Shown here piece after piece: positions 48,794 through 58,437 of a stretch of 64,000 nt of DNA (positions are counted from its first letter, which is position 1; the number at the start of each line of letters is the position of its first letter). The translations under genes were made by a program, and so were the position numbers. The stretch spans positions 1 to 64,000 of the forward strand of contig NZ_JAKOIW010000023.1 in NCBI RefSeq assembly GCF_022206305.1, given 5' to 3'. The notes under the pieces were generated by a model. That model made no database searches and was not told the DNA's origin. It saw only the letters and a list, made by a program, of their open reading frames with translations. Source of the DNA: Gordonia sp. 'Campus'. Its GTDB lineage: Bacteria; Actinomycetota; Actinomycetes; Mycobacteriales; Mycobacteriaceae.

Positions 48794-50568
48794 GCCCTCG
48801 TGGTGTGTGCGGCGGCCGGGGCAGGTTCGTCGAGGTCGCGGAGGTGGCGTCCGAGAGCGTTGTCTTCCAGCGCTGCCACCGCACTGCGCCGCACCTGTGC
48901 CGTCGCGGTTTTCGCGTAGGTCTTGATGTCGGCGGCCTCGGTGTCTTCGCGATACCACGGCATCAAGTCCATGAGGATCGGACGCGACCCTTGCCGGATG
49001 AGTAGTGCGTTGTTGCGGTCAAGGGCGGCAACCTCTTCCAGCGGCATGATCGGTTCGCGGACGAGGCTGCGGGAGCGGCTGCGGGAGCCGGAGCTGTAGG
49101 TGTAGCTGTCTTTCCACACCTCGTGGGTGCCGATGAGGTCCGAGACCATCCTGGCGTCGTCGCGGTCTTGCAGGCCGGCGCCGATGATGCGGCACGTCGA
49201 GGCCCCCCACATCGCGCCCATCTTCTCCCGCCCCCACACGCCCATGCCCTGCTGGTAGGACTGCAAGATGACGTCGACGATGACGGCTTGGCTGCCGGCG
49301 AACGAGGCCAGCGCCGGCAGGTTTTCGATCCGGCAGATGTTGGCGGCTTCGTCGAGGACCATGGTCAGCGGCGGGTCGAGCCGTCCGCCGTGGGCGGATG
49401 CGGCGAGGTTGGACAGCTTGAACACCTGGTCGACGATCGCTGCGGTGACCGGATCGGCGTTGTCCTGGTCGTCGCGGGTCATCAGGTACAGAGTGGGGCT
49501 GTGTCCGGGGCGGGCGGTGAACAACGTCCACAGGTCTAGTTCCTCGATCGGCTCGGCCGGTGGCTCATCCCAGCTGTCGGGCGGGGTGATCCAGCGCAAG
49601 GCGTCTTCGTCTTGCAGGCACTCCAACGCTGCCGAGGCCCCGCCGACGACGCCGGACAGGGTTTCCGGCACGAGCTCCAATTGGCTTTCCAGGCTTAGCG
49701 CGATCCGTTGGTGCCCGTGCTTGGCGAGTAGGTCGACAGGTTCGTGGGATTGGGTGTCGACCCAGGTGATGACCTCGCGCATGGTGTTTCCCGACACTGC
49801 GGCCGCCAGGATCATCCGCGCCAGCAACTGCTTTGAGGATGAGTTGAAGAATCCGGAGTTGCCCGATTCGCTGTTGTTCTTGCCGGTCGCGGCCATGAAG
49901 TGGGTCGCGATGCGGCGGGCGTCGGAGTACTTGCGGACGTCGCCGAGGATGTTCCACCACCACGTCTGTTCGACGAACGCGATCTGGGCGGGGTCGTAGG
50001 TGTAGACCGGGCCAAGCAGCCCGCGCAGGTGGGCGGTCAGGATCCACACGTCGGGTTTGTTCGAGGTCGCCACCACCGAACCCAGTGCGGACAAGATGCG
50101 CGGAATGGCTTGGGAGCTGGTCTTGTTCGAGCGTGGACCCATGATGATGAGGGTGAAGTCTTCGAGCGTTTTGAAGATCAGGTTCTTGCCGACGCGGCCG
50201 ATGCACATGGCCACATCGCGCACGTCCATCGAGGCGAGTGTGGTTCGGCCGTCGTCGCTGTCGGTGTCGATGCCTCGCAGTTCTGCGCCCTTGGCTAACG
50301 CGCCTTTGCCGGTCACATCGCCCAGGTGCGTGGTGTTGCGTAGGGCGCGCATCGCCGCGGTCTGGCCCCACCACCGTCGCGTGGCGACGATCGCGGTGGC
50401 CACCACTGCTGTGATGCCGACGGCGACGGCGATCACGACCCATCGCGGCACGCCGAGGGTCGAGGCCACCGCCATCGCCAAGCAGGTCGCCACGATCAGG
50501 ACCACCACCGCCCCAGCGATACGCAACTGAGTCTCGGTGGTGCCGTTGGCGGCTTTGCCGGTGCTCAT
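48790..50568 (-). CDS. TraG/TraD-like type IV coupling protein
   Basis: A 592-residue membrane ATPase. Two spans near 15-62, then the ATPase: Walker A GPRSNKTS at about 144-151, a central all-alpha part, Walker B LTMVLDEA near 400 and SRSLVREPIMPLEEVAALDRNNALLIRQG near 540. The variant P-loop GPRSNKT is usual in actinobacterial T4CPs. It would link the relaxosome to the channel and pump DNA. Joined by overlaps to both neighbours. GGAGGACGCGGC before the ATG. Confidence 0.9.
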   Translation of the reverse strand: MSTGKAANGTTETQLRIAGAVVVLIVATCLAMAVASTLGVPRWVVIAVAVGITAVVATAIVATRRWWGQTAAMRALRNTTHLGDVTGKGALAKGAELRGIDTDSDDGRTTLASMDVRDVAMCIGRVGKNLIFKTLEDFTLIIMGPRSNKTSSQAIPRILSALGSVVATSNKPDVWILTAHLRGLLGPVYTYDPAQIAFVEQTWWWNILGDVRKYSDARRIATHFMAATGKNNSESGNSGFFNSSSKQLLARMILAAAVSGNTMREVITWVDTQSHEPVDLLAKHGHQRIALSLESQLELVPETLSGVVGGASAALECLQDEDALRWITPPDSWDEPPAEPIEELDLWTLFTARPGHSPTLYLMTRDDQDNADPVTAAIVDQVFKLSNLAASAHGGRLDPPLTMVLDEAANICRIENLPALASFAGSQAVIVDVILQSYQQGMGVWGREKMGAMWGASTCRIIGAGLQDRDDARMVSDLIGTHEVWKDSYTYSSGSRSRSRSLVREPIMPLEEVAALDRNNALLIRQGSRPILMDLMPWYREDTEAADIKTYAKTATAQVRRSAVAALEDNALGRHLRDLDEPAPAAAHTTRA

Positions 50569-51260
50569 GCCGCGTCCTCCTCGGCGTAGGTCAGAGTGGG
50601 ATCGCTCAGCGCCACATGGCGCAACCGGGCGATGATCAACCCGGCCACCGGTGACTGGTCGTCGTGGACACAGACTGTCGGTGCCTGATGGCCGGCCAGC
50701 GCCGGTACCCGGACACGGGGCGTGAGCCCCGGTGGCCCGGTGATCAGGTGGCGGGCGTACTCGAGGTGACGGGCGGCCAGCGCGGCGGCCTGGGCGACGA
50801 GTTCGGCCTCGGGGGCGGTGGGTCCGGCGACACTGGCGACGTCGAGGGCGAAGTCGTTCTCCCCTGCCCCGGCCAGCAGCTCCACGATCGTGGGCACAGC
50901 CCCGGCGTCGAGGAGGTGAGTCAGGGTGACGATCGGCCAATTCACCAGGCTTGCCGCGTGCAGCGCCCCGGCGAGCAAGGTGGTGGCCTCGGGGGTGACC
51001 AGGCGCAGGTTCGCGGGCAGGTCGCGAGTCAGGTGGTCGGCGGTGACCGCGGCGAGACGTTCGTCCCAGCACTGTTCGATCAGCGGCCACCACGTGCGCG
51101 GTGCCGTGATGTCACTGCGCGCGGAGAGGACCGTCACCTGCCCGGGTGCGTGGGCGCCGAGCACGGCGTGCACGCTGGCCCGGCTGCGGCACACCATGAT
51201 CTGGGTAGCGCCGTCGGTATCGGCGGATTCGGTGCGGCGCACCGCATCATAGGGCGACAT
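50565..51260 (-). CDS. T4SS-associated helical protein, 231 aa
   Basis: A 231-residue soluble protein: VCRSRASVHAVLGAHAPGQVTVLSARSDITAPRTWWPLIEQCWDERLAAVTADHL, then LVTPEATTLLAGALHAASLVNWPIVTLTHLLDAGAVPTIVELLAGAG. It lies between the VirB4-like ATPase and the coupling protein and overlaps the latter's start, so it is probably an adaptor of the two ATPases. No family recognised. Confidence 0.6.
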   Translation of the reverse strand: MSPYDAVRRTESADTDGATQIMVCRSRASVHAVLGAHAPGQVTVLSARSDITAPRTWWPLIEQCWDERLAAVTADHLTRDLPANLRLVTPEATTLLAGALHAASLVNWPIVTLTHLLDAGAVPTIVELLAGAGENDFALDVASVAGPTAPEAELVAQAAALAARHLEYARHLITGPPGLTPRVRVPALAGHQAPTVCVHDDQSPVAGLIIARLRHVALSDPTLTYAEEDAA

Positions 51261-51262
51261 GG

Positions 51263-52918
51263 CTAAACCCCTTCCCAGGCGTTGTCGGTGTCGTAGAGCT
51301 TGATTTCTTCTTCCAGCAGCACCACCCGCACCGGAAGACCCATGCGCGCACCGGATTTGATGAGGTACTTGCCGCGGCCAGGGTGCAGCTGCCCGGGAAC
51401 CCACGTCGGCGGAGCCGACCACTGGGTGACCAGTCGGCGTTCGCGGCTGGTGAACGGAGTGATCTCGTGCAGCCGTTTCATCTCGGCGTCGTCGAGGCCA
51501 CCGAGGATCTTCACACCGTTGCGGGCGGCCATGCCGCGCGCCTTGGCGCGGTCCTCGATGGTCGGCAAGGCGTCGAGGTCGGTCACCGAGTGCGTGGACT
51601 GAGCAGTCACCATGCCGCGGTGACGGTTGAGTCGGGTCGCACGGTCTTCCTTCTCCACCAACCCGGGTGCCGCGCGCAATGCCCGCCACACCTCGTCACG
51701 CGGCTGGTAGATGTTGCGGCGCAGCCCACTGGCCTGCTGCGCTTCCACCACCGAGGTTGCCCACGTCGAGGCGCACAGCATCGCCGAGGCGACGACGTCG
51801 TCGGACTCGTCCTCGATCGCCGACAACGACAGCGACAACGCCGGCATGTCCTTGGTGACTTTGAAACTCGATGGGCGGTCGAACATCCCGCGGATCGGCC
51901 CGTCATCGCTGCACAGCAGCGCTACGGCGTTGCGGAACTCCCGGACCTCGCGCTGATAGGCCAGATCCCCGGACCCGGTGTCGCCCTGGAGCGGGACCGC
52001 CATGATTTTGCGCAGCGGGTCGCTGCCGTGGTCGATTGCTTCGAGGACTGCGGGAATGATCGGTTCGTCGTCGCCGGCGGCGTCATCAGCGATCGCCACC
52101 GCAGCCCCCAGGAGCAGGCGTTCGGTCGCCGTCAGCTGCTTGCCCTCACCAACAATGGTGATCAGCGACTCCAACAGGGCCAGGCGCCGCGAGTTGGCAA
52201 GGGCCATCAGCTGCTGTTTCTCACCGCCGGTCGAGGCGGTGATGACCGCGACCAGTGGCCCTCGGTCGAGCGGGTTGAGCGATTCATGGCCGCGGCCCAG
52301 ACGAACCACCTCGCCGCCCATCGCCCGAACCATGCGGGTGTACTCATCTTTGAGGTCACCCGGGACGATCATCATGAATCCGAACCCGACCAGGCCCATG
52401 CCGAGCCGTTTGAGGCCGGTCGACTTGCCCACTCCGGGCTGGCCTTGCATCCAGATACCGGTGTTGGTGACCAGGCCGTCTTTGAGCCACTGCGCCGGGT
52501 CGAGTCCGATCGGCTCAGCGGTGTGTAGGTGGTTGCCGAAAGGCACGCCGCGTACCCGCGCGCCGGCCGGGGCAGGGAACGGGTAGAAACCGGGCAGCTC
52601 GGCGGTCGTGGACTGATACAGGGTGCCCGCTTCCACGTTGGGAGACCAGCCGCCGAACGGACGGCGGCGTCCCTTGGCCGGCGGCGGCGCTCCGAGTGCG
52701 GCGTTGAGCATGTCGAAGGGCATGTGCATGGGCACGTTGTCGATCGAGACCGCTTCCTCGTCGCTGTCGTCGTGCTCTGCCGGGGTGGCGCCGAAACCCA
52801 TCTTCTGCAAGATGCGTTGGCCCATCGTGGCGCGCTCGCCTGCGCCGAACACCGCCTCGTCGTCGCTGTGCACGTCGCGATCGGGTTCGCTGATCGTGAG
52901 CACCGAGTGGTTACCCAT
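51263..52918 (-). CDS. VirB4/TraC-like conjugation ATPase
   Basis: A 551-residue ATPase with Walker A GQPGVGKST at residues 159-167 and a downstream YQPRDEVWRALRA that supplies Walker B-like acidic residues; HRGMVTAQSTHSVTDLDALP is a sensor-like segment. It lacks the long VirB4 N-terminus, which in this operon is a separate upstream gene (SCO6880-like). It powers assembly of the channel. Six bases after the upstream stop. Confidence 0.85.
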   Translation of the reverse strand: MGNHSVLTISEPDRDVHSDDEAVFGAGERATMGQRILQKMGFGATPAEHDDSDEEAVSIDNVPMHMPFDMLNAALGAPPPAKGRRRPFGGWSPNVEAGTLYQSTTAELPGFYPFPAPAGARVRGVPFGNHLHTAEPIGLDPAQWLKDGLVTNTGIWMQGQPGVGKSTGLKRLGMGLVGFGFMMIVPGDLKDEYTRMVRAMGGEVVRLGRGHESLNPLDRGPLVAVITASTGGEKQQLMALANSRRLALLESLITIVGEGKQLTATERLLLGAAVAIADDAAGDDEPIIPAVLEAIDHGSDPLRKIMAVPLQGDTGSGDLAYQREVREFRNAVALLCSDDGPIRGMFDRPSSFKVTKDMPALSLSLSAIEDESDDVVASAMLCASTWATSVVEAQQASGLRRNIYQPRDEVWRALRAAPGLVEKEDRATRLNRHRGMVTAQSTHSVTDLDALPTIEDRAKARGMAARNGVKILGGLDDAEMKRLHEITPFTSRERRLVTQWSAPPTWVPGQLHPGRGKYLIKSGARMGLPVRVVLLEEEIKLYDTDNAWEGV

Positions 52919-52924
52919 GTGTTT

Positions 52925-54457
52925 CTATGCCCCCCAACGATCTTTGGCCATCCGCGACAGTGCGCTGGTCGGTTCGATGCCCACGCCCAGCGACGCGGCG
53001 AAGGTTGCTTCCATCGCCCGTCGTGCGCGGCGCCACTTCGTTTTCGATTCACCCTGGCGGCGTTCGACATCCGCGCACGCTTCGGAGAGGGTGTCTTCGT
53101 TGCGCACGGTGGTGGTGACGTAGAAGGTGAACAGTCCTAGACCCGCGCCGAGCGATTCCTGCTGCGCCATGCGCCGGGCCGCGGCCCGGTCGTCGTGCTC
53201 GCGTTGGGTTTCGTCCTTCTTCGTCTTCTGTGCCCAGATGCGCCGAAACACACCAGCGCTGACTTCCTTTTCGACCTGCCGGGACGCCTCGACCGCCGAG
53301 TAGGGGCGGTAGACCATCGAGAATCGGCGGTGGTAGCGGCCCGGTGAGACCATCGGCAACATGCCGCGGAAGCGGCGCAGTCCGCCGAGGGATTCGCTGT
53401 AGACCCACGACACCGAGTAGCCCGAGTCGTGGGCGTAGGTATCCACGCTGGCCTCTGTCCGCAGGGGTGCCGCGCCGCGCCACTCCTGCTCCTCGGCGGC
53501 CTCGTCGAGGTCTGTGTTGCGTAGTGCCGGATCGAAGGCTGTACGGATATAACGGATCAGCTGGCCTTTGGTCGCCCGGTGGGTCACCGTCATCCCTGAG
53601 GCCGCCAGCGCAGATTCGAACCGCGGCAACATGTTCACCACTTCGGCTGCGCCCTGGCTGAGATCCTTGGGAGCGGGTTGCGCCTTGGTCAGATCGAAAT
53701 TGATGGTGACCAGACACGTCACGTCGGCGGTCTGGGCGCGGCTCTGTGACACCAACCCGTCGAGTACCCGCACGCACACGTCCGGCGGTTCGACGACGTC
53801 GGCGCCGCTGATACGGGCGGTTTCCCTGGCCCTCTCGCGGGCCCGCTCGATGCGGTTGCGGGTGTAGGAACGCTGGTTCATCCCGCCGGTGGGCGCAGAT
53901 TCACAGGTGAAGGTGATCGAGGAGACGGTCGGCATGTGCCCCAGGTCGGCGAGCATGCCACCGAAGTTGGTCACCCACGTCAGTGCGTCGCCGTCGTCGG
54001 CGAGGGTCAATCCCACCGGTGAGACGAACATCGGCGCCGAGACGATCCCGGTCTGGCGGTTCCACACCAAGCATTGGTGACCGCCGCGACCGTCCTCGAC
54101 CTCAATCGGCATCAGCGGGGCCAGGACCCCGGGCAGGTTGTCTCCGCGCGGGATCTCGCTGAGCACATCATCGGACCACGCCGAGGTGGTGCCCGCCGTC
54201 GCGAACCGCATCCGCGCGGCGAGGCGTTCCACGACGGTTCTGCCTGCGGCGCCGAACGGCAGCACCCCGAGCATCAGCACCGGAACCGCGATCAGCGCGA
54301 GCACACCGGTGAGCAGCAGGTTGCCCAGGAACAGCGACAACGTGACCAGCGTGACCGTGACGGCCAAGATGATGCTGTGGCGGTTTTCCAGCCGACCGAC
54401 CGCCAACCCACTGCGTGAGCGGCGCCCGGACCGGTACGCCGGTTCTGTCGTGGTCAT
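52925..54457 (-). CDS. SCO6880-like T4SS protein (split VirB4 N-terminal part)
   Basis: A 510-residue protein. Two close membrane spans (about 28-70), then a large soluble region with PRGDNLPGVLAPLMPIEVEDGRGGHQCLVWNRQTGIVSAPMFVSPVG, repeated arginine-rich helices and ADVTCLVTINFDLTKAQP. This matches the SCO6880 family, found before the ATPase in actinobacterial conjugation operons and regarded as the N-terminal half of a VirB4-like system. ATG overlaps the stop of the 33-residue gene upstream. Confidence 0.75.
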   Translation of the reverse strand: MTTTEPAYRSGRRSRSGLAVGRLENRHSIILAVTVTLVTLSLFLGNLLLTGVLALIAVPVLMLGVLPFGAAGRTVVERLAARMRFATAGTTSAWSDDVLSEIPRGDNLPGVLAPLMPIEVEDGRGGHQCLVWNRQTGIVSAPMFVSPVGLTLADDGDALTWVTNFGGMLADLGHMPTVSSITFTCESAPTGGMNQRSYTRNRIERARERARETARISGADVVEPPDVCVRVLDGLVSQSRAQTADVTCLVTINFDLTKAQPAPKDLSQGAAEVVNMLPRFESALAASGMTVTHRATKGQLIRYIRTAFDPALRNTDLDEAAEEQEWRGAAPLRTEASVDTYAHDSGYSVSWVYSESLGGLRRFRGMLPMVSPGRYHRRFSMVYRPYSAVEASRQVEKEVSAGVFRRIWAQKTKKDETQREHDDRAAARRMAQQESLGAGLGLFTFYVTTTVRNEDTLSEACADVERRQGESKTKWRRARRAMEATFAASLGVGIEPTSALSRMAKDRWGA

Positions 54458-54555
54458 CGGTGGCCCTCCCGCCGCTGCGCCGGGGTCATGGTGGACGGTC
54501 GGGGCGCGGCCGCGGCCGTCGTCGCGGTGGTGGTCTGCGTGTTGGGGGCGGTCAT
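54454..54555 (-). CDS. Tiny coupled reading frame, 33 aa
   Basis: A 33-codon frame (MTAPNTQTTTATTAAAA..., ending MTPAQRREGHR) starting at 54555 after AAGGGACCCACACAG and ending in an ATGA overlap with the SCO6880-like start. The tight coupling and ribosome site suggest it is translated, either as a small protein or to feed ribosomes into the next gene. Confidence 0.4.
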   Translation of the reverse strand: MTAPNTQTTTATTAAAAPRPSTMTPAQRREGHR

Positions 54556-54581
54556 CTGTGTGGGTCCCTTCTCTTGGGTGG

Positions 54582-56441
54582 TCATTGCATGTCGGGGCCG
54601 GTGTCGTCGCCGCCGGTCGCTTCGGTGGCTGCGCCTTCGGCGACCTCGCCGACGGTGTCGACGGCGGTCTCCACGGTTTCCTTGGCCGCCATCGCTGCTG
54701 CGACATACGGATTCGCGGCTGCGGCTCCTCCGCCGGCCGCTTCGGCGCCTCCGGCCGCGCCCGCGGCATCCGCGCCGCCGCCGGCGCCACCGGGCATTGG
54801 CACACCGCCGCCGGCGTCGGGCGCTTCACTGGCCGGACCCAGATCACCGGCGCCCAAATCGGCTTCGGGTGAGGAACCACCGGCCTCGCCGCCCGAGGAG
54901 CCGTCAGTGCTCTCCCCGCCCCCGCCGCCGCTACCGAATCCGCCGGGACTGTTCCCGGGACTGGGGTCGGCTTCGCCACCGCCCGACGATCCGGGACCGG
55001 TTGAGTCCATGTAGTTGGACTGGGAGTCGCCGCCTGCTCCGCCGCCGGCGAACTGGCCCATACCGGCCGCGGCGATCGCACCGCCACCGGCAAGGACTGT
55101 CCCTACGCTTGCACCGCCCTGCGCACCGGGTGAGACCCATTTGAAGAAGGCGAGCATCGTGGGCAGCGTCAGCACGCACAGCCCGATTGTCATGAGCCCG
55201 ACCATCACTGAGGACAGGGATTGCTCGTTGCCCATCAGTTTGAATCCGATGGTGTAGAGCGCGGCGGCAAACGGTTTGTACAGGATCAGCGCCAGCATCA
55301 TCGCCACGATGCGCGGGAACCACTGTCGACCCCACGACGACAGTTGACCCGCGGCGGCGAAGATCAGCATGGCGAACAGGATCACCAGACCGGCTTGGCG
55401 GGCGAAGCCGATGAGCCACTGCACAGCGCCCAGGACGAACGCGACGACGCCCAGCAGGAGCACGCCGCCGGGGTTGCGGATGGTGGCGATTCCGAGCATG
55501 GCTTTGAGGTTGGGGCCGAACTCTTCGGCGCCGTTGGCGGTGATTTGGCGGGCGAAGTCGTCGGCAGCGTGCAACGCGCCGGTGACCACGATCCCCGACA
55601 GCGAACAGATCAGCAGGAATTTGAACGCGCCGACGCCGAGCTCGGCGGCCGGGCCGGGACGTCGGGACAGCGCCATGGTGATCGCCGCGGACAGGATGCC
55701 CAGGGCCAAGACCATCATCACCAGGATTTGCACGGGGCGCTCCCCGGCGAGGATGCCGCCGGAGGTGACGTCGATGGAGTCGGTGCGCAGCCACCACGTC
55801 ATCGACAGCACCAGCAAGTCGCCGGCGAACTTGCCGACGCTTTCACACGCCTGAGCGAACCAGTTGTCGAGGAGATCTTTCGCCGCGTTGGCGGGGTTGA
55901 GTGCGCTGAGGTCGACGTTGGTGTCAGCCTGTCCCACACCACCTTCGGTGAGCTTGACGAAGCGGCCCTGCTCGTCGAATTGGGCGGGTTTGGGTGCACC
56001 GCCAGGGTTGGCGCAGGCAGGAATCTTGTTGCGCGCCTTCTCGCAGTCGAGGACGCCGTTGTCGTCGAGCAGTTCGCGGTGCTCCTTGGCCAGCTGCTCG
56101 GGGACCATCGCCTTGACCCCGGCGTAGCTGCGGTCGGAGGCGTTGAACACGTAGGCGTCGATGTCTTTGGACTGCTCGGACGGGTCATGGGGGGCGCAGC
56201 CGGCGAACTCGCGGTGATCGTGGCAGGTGATCACCAGGTATTTGCCGTCCTCGTCGGTGCCGTCGAGGGGTTTGAGCCACTGCTGCTGCTCGGCGGTCAG
56301 TGGTGGCGGTTCCTCGGGCATCCAGCCCGGCGCGCTGGCCGGGTCGGCGGTCGCGGGCGTGACCACAGCGGTGGCCCCGATCCCCCACACGCTCAGCAGG
56401 ACCAGGACGAACGCCGCGAGGGTGCGTGACCGAGTGCTCAT
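54582..56441 (-). CDS. TrbL/VirB6-like channel membrane protein
   Basis: A 619-residue protein. Signal-like segment (8-33), an outer N-terminal domain with three cysteines (ITCHDH, AGCAPHD, LDCEKA), then about six spans between 240 and 440 (VQILVMMVLALGILSAAITMAL, FLLICSLSGIVVTGALHA, GGVLLLGVVAFVLGAVQWLIGFARQAGLVILFAMLIFAAAG). The C-terminal 180 residues are Gly/Ser-rich and disordered. The layout is that of TrbL/VirB6 inner-membrane channel proteins. AAGGAGTGAGCTG before the ATG. Confidence 0.82.
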   Translation of the reverse strand: MSTRSRTLAAFVLVLLSVWGIGATAVVTPATADPASAPGWMPEEPPPLTAEQQQWLKPLDGTDEDGKYLVITCHDHREFAGCAPHDPSEQSKDIDAYVFNASDRSYAGVKAMVPEQLAKEHRELLDDNGVLDCEKARNKIPACANPGGAPKPAQFDEQGRFVKLTEGGVGQADTNVDLSALNPANAAKDLLDNWFAQACESVGKFAGDLLVLSMTWWLRTDSIDVTSGGILAGERPVQILVMMVLALGILSAAITMALSRRPGPAAELGVGAFKFLLICSLSGIVVTGALHAADDFARQITANGAEEFGPNLKAMLGIATIRNPGGVLLLGVVAFVLGAVQWLIGFARQAGLVILFAMLIFAAAGQLSSWGRQWFPRIVAMMLALILYKPFAAALYTIGFKLMGNEQSLSSVMVGLMTIGLCVLTLPTMLAFFKWVSPGAQGGASVGTVLAGGGAIAAAGMGQFAGGGAGGDSQSNYMDSTGPGSSGGGEADPSPGNSPGGFGSGGGGGESTDGSSGGEAGGSSPEADLGAGDLGPASEAPDAGGGVPMPGGAGGGADAAGAAGGAEAAGGGAAAANPYVAAAMAAKETVETAVDTVGEVAEGAATEATGGDDTGPDMQ

Positions 56442-57175
56442 CAGCTCACTCCTTGCGGGAAGCGGTGCCAGCCGTTGTCGGGATGGACCGAGGTGGCATC
56501 GACGGGGCGGGTGGTGGCGTTGCCGAACAGGCCCGGTTGATAGCGCCAGTCCCCACGCATCCACACCACCGAGAACCGCAACAGCGACACCGCCGTGGAG
56601 GTCTCGCCGGGCAGCGCGAAGTCGTAGCTGGCGACCTGCTCGCTGTAGGGCTGATGAGCGCGCCAGGCGATGACACGCGGGACCGTCTGCTCGGGGTCGA
56701 GACTGGCCTGTAGCTCGGCGACCGATTGACGCAGCTTCGAGATGTCGCCGGGGGTGCCGAGAACCTGCTTGCGGTAGATGGAGTCGGTACCGGCCAACAC
56801 CGCCAAGCGCATCGGAATTTGCCAGGCCGCCAGAATGGCCCCGGCCTCGGTGTGGGCGAAACCCGCCGCAGCGACTCCATCGAGGGTGCGGGGTCCGGCG
56901 GTGTCGGAGAACGGCATCTCCGTGCGGCCCACCGCCTCCCAGCGGAGGTTGCCGAATGACACCTCGTGCTGGCCGTCCTCCCCCGCGTCGACGAGCGGGC
57001 CGGTGGTGTCGGCCGCGGTGTCCGGGCCGGACGCCGCACGCACGATCAGTACTCCGGCGATCACGGCGACCAGTGCCACCACGACTGCGACCAGTACCCA
57101 CCGCCACGTGCGACGGCCCTCGGTCGCCGGTTCGGCGAATTCTCGAGTAGTGAACTGAGGTGGCCGTGGCTTCAT
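56441..57175 (-). CDS. T4SS single-span protein, paralogue 1
   Basis: A 244-residue protein with one span (about 25-47) and an outer domain. MPFSDTAGPRTLDGVAAAGFAHTEAGAILAAWQIPMRLAVL aligns with FPFSDSDGPARITGPIASGYSHTPQGAVLAAAHITFRLTW in the upstream gene, so the two are paralogues. RFSVVWMRGDWRY near the end is like the final strand of VirB8/NTF2-type domains. Stop and next start overlap (TGATG). Likely a scaffold of the channel. Confidence 0.65.
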   Translation of the reverse strand: MKPRPPQFTTREFAEPATEGRRTWRWVLVAVVVALVAVIAGVLIVRAASGPDTAADTTGPLVDAGEDGQHEVSFGNLRWEAVGRTEMPFSDTAGPRTLDGVAAAGFAHTEAGAILAAWQIPMRLAVLAGTDSIYRKQVLGTPGDISKLRQSVAELQASLDPEQTVPRVIAWRAHQPYSEQVASYDFALPGETSTAVSLLRFSVVWMRGDWRYQPGLFGNATTRPVDATSVHPDNGWHRFPQGVS

Positions 57176-57921
57176 GGCTGCTCCCGTAGTGAGGTGAACC
57201 CCGACAACGACGGGGAATCAGGAAGGTCCGGTGCTGAGTCGGGGTCCCATTCGTCGCTGAACTTCCAGTCCCCCTCGTCCCACACCACCGGCACCGCCGC
57301 GAATCGGAAGTTCTCGCCGCGGCTCGGGAAGGCCAGGTACACCGATGCTTTGGACTCGGTGTAGTCGGCGATCTTGAACGCGACCGGTGCGCTGGCGACC
57401 TGGGCGAGCACCGCCGGGTCGATCGTCGCGCCGTGGTCACGGGCCACCAGAAGCTGTCGGCGGGTGGTGGCACTGACCTTGGCCTGAGCGTCGATGACCG
57501 CTGCATAGTCCGGTGACCACGTGAGGCGGAAGGTGATGTGCGCGGCGGCCAGCACCGCACCCTGAGGGGTGTGGGAGTAGCCCGAGGCGATCGGGCCGGT
57601 GATCCGCGCGGGGCCGTCGCTGTCGGAGAAGGGGAACGGCACACCATCCACCCGCTGCCACGACACCCGGTGCGGCGGTGCGGTCAGCCACTCCGGATCT
57701 GTCGGCGAACGCTGCAACGTCGGTGTCTGAACCAGCACCGACCCCTTGCCCGCCGACGAACTCGGCGTGGCCGATCGGCTCGGCGCTTCGGCGATGTCAC
57801 TCGGCTCGCCGCCACGCATCATCAGCCCGACCGCAGCGGCCAGAACGACCACCGCTGCCGCGCCCGCGAGCCACTGCCACCGCGGTCGACGCTGAGCGAA
57901 TTCCTTAGTTGTGAGACCCAT
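57172..57921 (-). CDS. T4SS single-span protein, paralogue 2
   Basis: A 249-residue protein with a span at about 15-35, a Ser/Pro-rich linker and an outer domain paralogous to the gene at 56441-57175 (shared FSDxxGPxxxxGxAxGxxHTxxGAxLAAxxI). It ends with VVWDEGDWKFSDEWD. The duplicated pair suggests a heteromeric ring or VirB8-like complex; this is inference. ATGA overlap with its paralogue. Confidence 0.65.
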   Translation of the reverse strand: MGLTTKEFAQRRPRWQWLAGAAAVVVLAAAVGLMMRGGEPSDIAEAPSRSATPSSSAGKGSVLVQTPTLQRSPTDPEWLTAPPHRVSWQRVDGVPFPFSDSDGPARITGPIASGYSHTPQGAVLAAAHITFRLTWSPDYAAVIDAQAKVSATTRRQLLVARDHGATIDPAVLAQVASAPVAFKIADYTESKASVYLAFPSRGENFRFAAVPVVWDEGDWKFSDEWDPDSAPDLPDSPSLSGFTSLREQP

Positions 57922-57939
57922 GACACTCGTTTCCTTCTG

Positions 57940-58437
57940 TCACAGCGCGCTTGCGACGAGAATCCCGCCGATCGTGCTGAATGAGCCGACGATCAATACG
58001 GCCAGATACAGCCAGATGCTCTGCTCTAGAGCCATTTTCGCGACCTGGGAGCGGCCCCTGAAACCGACGATCATGGCGGCGAAGCCCACCAGTCCGCCTA
58101 CGACCGCGGCGATACCGAAACCGGTCAGGGCATAGCCGATCATGGTGTCGGAGAACGACTGCAAGTCCCGGGGCGCTTCTGTGCGGTCGCCGCCGAACTG
58201 CTCCCAGTGGATCTCGCCCTGTTTCGGGGTGCCCATCTTGATTTCACCCTCGACGCCGGCTGACTCGTCGGGCGCCGGCGGTGCGGCCGGGTCCGAGGTC
58301 GCCGGCACCGACGACTCGCCCGGGGTGGTTGAGGGCACCGCACCCGCTGAGCCGCCGGTGGCGAACAGCACGAACACAGCGATCCATGCGCCCGCCAGCG
58401 CCACCGCTACACCACGCACGCGGCGGGTCGCACTCAT
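57940..58437 (-). CDS. Two-span pilin-like membrane protein, paralogue 1
   Basis: A 165-residue protein with a signal-type segment (10-33), a Pro/Glu-rich outer linker and two spans (about 100-122 and 140-162) separated by MIVGFRGRSQVAKMALEQS. The span-basic loop-span layout is that of VirB2/TrbC pilins. The upstream gene has the same design, including the GxRGRSxxAKxA loop. ATGA overlap with it. Confidence 0.6.
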   Translation of the reverse strand: MSATRRVRGVAVALAGAWIAVFVLFATGGSAGAVPSTTPGESSVPATSDPAAPPAPDESAGVEGEIKMGTPKQGEIHWEQFGGDRTEAPRDLQSFSDTMIGYALTGFGIAAVVGGLVGFAAMIVGFRGRSQVAKMALEQSIWLYLAVLIVGSFSTIGGILVASAL